DNA of 8,610 nucleotides from DASQLQ01 sp035629935. Lineage in GTDB: Bacteria; Actinomycetota; CADDZG01; WHSQ01. Of the stretch, positions 5,342-8,610 are shown one piece after another (position 1 is the stretch's first letter; every line of letters starts with the position of its first letter). The notes under the pieces are model-generated. The model saw only the letters and a list, made by a program, of their open reading frames with translations, was not told where the DNA came from and made no database searches. The stretch lies in the NCBI GenBank assembly GCA_035629935.1, contig DASQLQ010000016.1, forward strand, positions 1 through 8,610. The letters run 5' to 3'. Made by a program: the position numbers and the translations under genes.

Positions 5342-6663
5342 GGTTTCTCCCAGACGAACGCACGCTCGTCGTCACTGCCCCGGGCATACCGACGAAGGAT
5401 CGGGTTCACCTTGGCGTCCGCTCTTGCGACGAGCTCTTTGTCGGAGAGCTGAACGAAACGGAACGAGTAGCCCCGGTCCGTTACGTCCACGAGCCCGTAC
5501 CCGAAGGGGTAGTCGCGCGGTATCGCAACCTCATGCGCGGGCACACCATCGAAGTCACGCGTGCGAGCGTTGCGATGTGTGTGTCCGGCGAACACTCCCC
5601 ACACGTTTCCGGAATCGATGGTCGCATGCAGTCGACCGGTATCCACTTCCCGCAACCCGAACAGGATGGGGGGGAACCCCAGGAACGGTTGCGGCGGGTG
5701 ATGCAGAAAGATGAACGCGGGCAAGCTGTCCGGCTCCGCGACCTGGGCGAGGATCTCGTGTTGAGCAGCTGTGAGGCTGCCTCGAACGATCGCTCCCGCA
5801 TTCGCTTCGACGAAACGACCGGCGACGAAATCGAACGCCGGCAGGGGAGAAGCGGCATGTTCCACGGAATCGAGAACGGCGAAACGGATCCCGTCGTGCT
5901 CGACTATGACGCCGTCCGGCTCGCGCCCGAACGTCCCGGCGTAGTACTCGCGCCCCGTCAACTTCTCTTCCTTGATCGACAGAACGTCGTGGTTGCCCAT
6001 CATCGTGACGAGAGGTGACTCGATCCGCCCGAGTGCCTTCCGGGCTTTATCGAACTCCTCCTTCTGTCCGTGATCGGTGATGTCACCCAGCTGGACCACC
6101 AGCGCGGCCCCCGAAGCGTTGATGTCCGAGATCGCAGCTTCGGCCAGGGCATCTCCTTGCCGGGAACCGAAGTGGAGGTCGGCCAAGATCGCGAAGCGGA
6201 ACCGGACATTGCCGGGAGGGGCGATCTCGGGGGTGACCAGGGGCTCGAACGGAGGGGGCGTGGGCATGCTGTCGGGGAATCTCAGGGTCGCCCGTTCCTG
6301 CTCTCCGAGCTTCTTCATCTCGTCCCCGCCTTCGGGAAGGAAGTCGGCTACGTGGGCATCGACCCAAGTCCCCAGGCGGGAGATGAAGACTGCGCCCAGG
6401 GGCACCTCTTCGCCCGTTCGACCCGCGGTTCGGGCCATCCATTCCGTGTGGGCCTCGACGTGTTTCGAGTCGGGAGCCTGGCCCACCGATCCGAGGGCCC
6501 CGCTCACGATCTCGGCTCTGCGGTCGGAGATCTCGGAGTCGGCCGCGAACGAACGGTCGGTGCCTGCCCACTCCCCATACAGCCGGGCACGTGAAGTTTC
6601 GATCAGCCAGGCCGATCGGAACAGATCGACCAAGATCTCCTGAGAAAGAACCTCTTGATCCAT
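5338..6663 (-). CDS. Calcineurin-like metallophosphoesterase with an N-terminal helical domain
   Basis: A 441-residue protein. Residues about 155-400 are a metallophosphoesterase with the usual dinuclear metal motifs: Asp162 and His164 (ADLH), Asp194 (GDITDHG), Asn224 and His225 (GNHD), His321/322 (FLHHPP), and His361 and His363 (GHTH). Such enzymes cleave phosphodiesters or phosphomonoesters; the sequence does not name the substrate. No signal peptide is visible, so it is probably cytosolic. The first 110 residues are mostly helical, with LVDLFRSAWLIETSRARLYGEWA and FISRLGTWVDAHVADFLP. They look like a degenerate ferritin-type helical bundle without an obvious metal site; this is inference. 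A Pro-rich linker (FPDSMPTPPPFEP, 129-141) joins the two parts. ATG 6663 lacks a clear Shine-Dalgarno. The stop overlaps that of the convergent SDR gene by four bases. Confidence 0.9.
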   Translation of the reverse strand: MDQEVLSQEILVDLFRSAWLIETSRARLYGEWAGTDRSFAADSEISDRRAEIVSGALGSVGQAPDSKHVEAHTEWMARTAGRTGEEVPLGAVFISRLGTWVDAHVADFLPEGGDEMKKLGEQERATLRFPDSMPTPPPFEPLVTPEIAPPGNVRFRFAILADLHFGSRQGDALAEAAISDINASGAALVVQLGDITDHGQKEEFDKARKALGRIESPLVTMMGNHDVLSIKEEKLTGREYYAGTFGREPDGVIVEHDGIRFAVLDSVEHAASPLPAFDFVAGRFVEANAGAIVRGSLTAAQHEILAQVAEPDSLPAFIFLHHPPQPFLGFPPILFGLREVDTGRLHATIDSGNVWGVFAGHTHRNARTRDFDGVPAHEVAIPRDYPFGYGLVDVTDRGYSFRFVQLSDKELVARADAKVNPILRRYARGSDDERAFVWEKP

Positions 6664-6760
6664 GGTCGCGAGAGATTAAGGGTTCACAAGCTTGCGCCCG
6701 GCGTCCAGGCTGTGGAGAATCGGAATCACTTCCCCCGAAGGTCCATCGTCTCTGCGCGCC

Positions 6761-6769
6761 AAGGGGGAG
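6761..6769 (+). promoter_or_regulatory. Shine-Dalgarno site fixing the TTG start of the dCMP deaminase gene
   Basis: AAGGGGGAG ends four bases before TTG 6774. No in-frame ATG or GTG lies near by, and the frame upstream runs through the start of the divergent phosphoesterase gene, so the TTG is the best start. Confidence 0.7.
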
Positions 6770-6773
6770 TTGC

Positions 6774-7244
6774 TTGAGCATCGCTCACAGGATCACAGAC
6801 CACCAACGAACGACCGATTGGGACGACTATTTCCTGAACCTGGCCCGCGAGACGGCCACACGATCGAACTGCACCCGGCGTCAGCACGGCGCGGTGATCG
6901 TGAAGAACCGCCGTATCCGCTCGACCGGTTACAACGGCCCGCCTTCGGGTCATGCGCACTGCGATGAAGGCGCCTGTCCCCGAGCCGCTTCCGGAGTCCC
7001 GACCGGATCCGCCTACGACAACTGCGTGGCGATCCACGCCGAGGCCAACGCGATCCTTTACTCGTCGCCGGAAGAGAGAGAGGGCGCATCGATCTACATC
7101 ACCGGCGTCCCGTGCTTCACCTGCGCCAAGTTCATCGCCAACTCCGGTATCACCGAAGTCGTTGCGACCGGCGAGGTGTACGAGGACTGGCAACGCGTCA
7201 AGAACTTTCTGCTCGACTGCAACGTGAGGGTCCGCCTGGTCTAA
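6774..7244 (+). CDS. Deoxycytidylate (dCMP) deaminase-family protein
   Basis: A 156-residue zinc-dependent deaminase of the dCMP deaminase/ComEB group. Residues 88-90 (HAE) give a zinc ligand and the catalytic glutamate; PCFTC (113-117) gives the two zinc cysteines. The N-terminal part (WDDYFLNLARETATRSNC, then RQHGAVIVKNRRI) and the GYNGPPSG loop are typical. Extra cysteines and histidines at 60-68 (HAHCDEGAC) may form the second zinc site known in dCMP deaminases. The reaction, dCMP to dUMP, feeds thymidylate synthesis in the cytosol. Members of this group also occur as late-competence protein 2, so the exact substrate is not certain. The start is TTG with a strong Shine-Dalgarno. A small membrane protein gene follows after seven bases, probably in one operon. 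Confidence 0.9.
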   Translation: MSIAHRITDHQRTTDWDDYFLNLARETATRSNCTRRQHGAVIVKNRRIRSTGYNGPPSGHAHCDEGACPRAASGVPTGSAYDNCVAIHAEANAILYSSPEEREGASIYITGVPCFTCAKFIANSGITEVVATGEVYEDWQRVKNFLLDCNVRVRLV

Positions 7245-7251
7245 GCCACGC

Positions 7252-7692
7252 ATGGACGCGGTACTTGCTTTCAGACGAAGGGTCTTCCTCACGCTCGGGA
7301 CCCTTGGTTTCTTCCTGGTCGTGGCTGCGGATTCTATTGCGGGGCTGTTCGGTAATGAAGGGGACCCCGATCTTCTGACGGCCGGCTTCCTGGTAGTCGT
7401 AGTGATCGATCTGATCGTTGCTTCCCGCCTCTTATTGAGTCAGGAGAGATTGGCGAAGGCGCGTACCAACCTCGCTGCGCGGGGCCGCGACGGATCGATG
7501 TTGGGAGTCGGGAAGGTCGCGACGATCCTGGGGGCCTCTCTGGCCATGACGCCTCTCCTGATGGGATTCGTCCTACTGGTCATCAGCGGCGATACCTGGC
7601 GCCTCTATCTGTTCGCGGGTGTTTCCCTATTGGCAGGGTTCTATCTCTGGCGTCGCATCGAAGAAGGGATCAGGTACCTATCCGGGTTTTAG
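7252..7692 (+). CDS. Four-helix integral membrane protein of unknown function
   Basis: A 146-residue protein with four predicted membrane helices in two hairpins: about 11-33, 41-62, 84-111 and 115-133. A charged cytosolic loop (LLLSQERLAKARTNLAARGRDGS, about 60-82) lies between the pairs. The positive-inside pattern (RRR at 8-10, the basic middle loop, RRIEEGIR at the end) puts both termini and the middle loop in the cytosol. I do not recognise the family. It starts seven bases after the dCMP deaminase stop and is probably co-transcribed with it, though no functional link is evident. No strong Shine-Dalgarno is seen, so translation may depend on the upstream gene. Its 3' end overlaps the convergent methyltransferase gene by 15 bases. 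Confidence 0.8.
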   Translation: MDAVLAFRRRVFLTLGTLGFFLVVAADSIAGLFGNEGDPDLLTAGFLVVVVIDLIVASRLLLSQERLAKARTNLAARGRDGSMLGVGKVATILGASLAMTPLLMGFVLLVISGDTWRLYLFAGVSLLAGFYLWRRIEEGIRYLSGF

Positions 7693-8328
7693 CGTGTCGA
7701 AGATCGTCGACAGTCGCTCGGCCGTCATGGAGATGACGCGCAACCCATGAGCTTCGAACACCTCGGCCATGCGCCGGCGGCTGCTGAGGGCCGCCGGAAG
7801 ATGTCTGGATGCAGCAGAAGGCAGCGCTGCCCCGATCGGCAGATGCAACGTCGAGGCGAGCAGCCGACCGCCCGGCGCAGTGACCCGCGCCAGCTCGGCG
7901 ACGCTGGCATCCAGTCCGGGCATCACTTGGAGCCCGTTCCAACAGAAAACGATCGGGAACGCACCGTCGGGGAACGGGAGGCGGTGAACATCGGCTTGGA
8001 CACAGTGAACGTTGTCGAGGCCCGCCTCTTTCGCTGCAGCAGTCGACTCGCGCACCATTCCGGATGCGATGTCGGCAGCCACAACGAGCCCGTCGTAGGC
8101 GCCGCCCAACTCGACGGTGAAGTACCCGGTGCCGGTCGGCATGTCGAGCACCGCTTTACCGGGGACGGAGGAAACCGCCGCGGTCTGCAACTCGATGATC
8201 CGCTGGTTCAGCTCGCCGCCGAAGAGACGGAATGCTCCTTGCACCACCATCGGCTCATAGAAGCGCTCGGCCGCGGACGAGTAGATCCCTCCCACGAACC
8301 GTTTGAGGCCGCGTTGTCGATCGTTCAT
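7678..8328 (-). CDS. Class I SAM-dependent methyltransferase
   Basis: A 216-residue methyltransferase of the UbiE/COQ5-like type. Motif I is VLDMPTGTGYF (60-70), which binds S-adenosylmethionine. Asp86 (AADIASGM) should bind the ribose, ADVHRLPFPDGAF (112-124) is the post-III acidic stretch, and TAPGGRLLAST (150-160) is the conserved strand near the end. The N-terminal part (FYEPMVVQGAFRLFGG) could contact the acceptor. The acceptor, perhaps a lipid or quinone-like small molecule, cannot be read from the sequence. ATG 8328 is chosen because it overlaps the ligase stop as ATGA. A longer in-frame reading to 8544 would lie entirely inside the ligase gene. The 3' end overlaps the convergent membrane protein gene by 15 bases. 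Confidence 0.88.
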   Translation of the reverse strand: MNDRQRGLKRFVGGIYSSAAERFYEPMVVQGAFRLFGGELNQRIIELQTAAVSSVPGKAVLDMPTGTGYFTVELGGAYDGLVVAADIASGMVRESTAAAKEAGLDNVHCVQADVHRLPFPDGAFPIVFCWNGLQVMPGLDASVAELARVTAPGGRLLASTLHLPIGAALPSAASRHLPAALSSRRRMAEVFEAHGLRVISMTAERLSTIFDTLKPG

Positions 8329-8610
8329 GCCACAGGCTTCGGAGCGAGGTCCTCGAACAGGCACTGTGCTGGAACCTTGTCGTTGCGCAGCCCCTTGAAG
8401 GAAGGGGCCCGTAGACGTCCTGCCGACGTGAGCTCGCGGAACTCGATCACTCCCACCAGCTCCGGCTTTACCCAGCGCGGATCTCTGACCGGCTTTCCGA
8501 AACTGCCCGACGGCATCTTCCGAGGGTCGATCGCGAAGGGACATTCATCGGTGGTCAGTTCGTTCAGTTGGGGCAACAGCTCGCGCAGGGTCTTGTCGCT
8601 GAATCCGGTT
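8325..8610 (-). CDS. ATP-dependent DNA ligase, C-terminal part (partial)
   Basis: The last 94 residues of an ATP-dependent DNA ligase; the rest lies beyond the right edge. The visible part is the C-terminal OB-fold domain. It starts with TGFSDKTLRELLPQL, followed by WVKPELVGVIEFRELTSAGRLRAPSFKGLRNDK, seen in LigC-type and LigD-type ligases. The final FKGLRNDK matches the conserved C-terminal motif that helps place ATP. Such enzymes seal nicks using ATP and in actinobacteria often serve non-homologous end joining and repair. LigC, LigB or the ligase part of LigD cannot be told apart from this fragment. Its TGA overlaps the ATG of the methyltransferase gene, so the two are probably co-translated. 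Confidence 0.88.
   Translation of the reverse strand, partial: TGFSDKTLRELLPQLNELTTDECPFAIDPRKMPSGSFGKPVRDPRWVKPELVGVIEFRELTSAGRLRAPSFKGLRNDKVPAQCLFEDLAPKPVA

Noticed and set aside
5236..6018. Long plus-strand open frame opposite the phosphoesterase gene
   Set aside because: It begins inside the SDR gene, shows no recognisable domain and mirrors the phosphoesterase codons.
6692..6720. Possible housekeeping promoter TTGCGC-N17-GAGAAT before the dCMP deaminase
   Set aside because: Only three of six and four of six consensus bases match, which is too weak to list, although the position is suitable.
6591..6773. Extended start of the dCMP deaminase at ATG 6591
   Set aside because: The extra 61 residues overlap the divergent phosphoesterase start and match nothing in the family. 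TTG 6774 has a strong Shine-Dalgarno.
8329..8544. Extended start of the methyltransferase at 8544
   Set aside because: The added stretch is an off-frame reading of the DNA ligase C-terminus, and the ATGA junction at 8325-8328 gives a better start.

Overview
The window is high-GC bacterial DNA with tightly packed genes. It has GTG and TTG starts, genes meeting tail-to-tail with overlaps, a general-stress promoter of the SigB/SigF type and an R2lox-family oxidase. Together these suggest an actinobacterium, perhaps an uncultured lineage. That placement is inference: the window has no rRNA or other taxonomic marker. No mobile element, CRISPR array, tRNA or rRNA was found, and no stretch over 300 bases lacks a gene.

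Layout. Positions 1-500 (minus) hold the N-terminal part of a PLP-dependent enzyme of the ACC deaminase/D-cysteine desulfhydrase type. It diverges, across a 46-base gap with a GC-rich palindrome, from a diiron/Mn-Fe oxidase of the R2lox family fused to a C-terminal SCP2 lipid-binding domain (547-2022, plus). Next is a minus-strand cluster read from right to left: an ECF sigma factor (3398-3997), its probable membrane anti-sigma factor (2650-3408, TTG start overlapping the sigma stop) and a membrane-anchored cupredoxin (1985-2587). Two near-identical ECF-type promoters, GGAACC-N16-YGTA, lie just before the sigma gene and just before the cupredoxin gene. This gives a self-contained circuit: the sigma factor drives itself and the cupredoxin, and the membrane protein restrains it.

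Positions 4062-4123 carry tandem hairpins that probably end transcription of a small GlsB/YeaQ-type stress membrane protein (4156-4413, minus). That gene has a textbook SigB/SigF promoter (GTTTCG-N14-GGGTAT). A short-chain dehydrogenase (4547-5341, plus) diverges from it and meets a metallophosphoesterase with an extra helical N-terminal domain (5338-6663, minus); the two stop codons share one CTAG. A dCMP deaminase-type gene (6774-7244, plus) and a four-helix membrane protein (7252-7692, plus) follow. They converge on a class I SAM methyltransferase (7678-8328, minus), which is coupled by an ATGA overlap to the C-terminal end of an ATP-dependent DNA ligase (8325-8610, minus, cut by the window edge).

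The most interesting items are the R2lox-SCP2 fusion and the ECF/anti-sigma/cupredoxin unit with its paired promoters. After these come the PLP enzyme with a changed substrate loop and the two-domain phosphoesterase.
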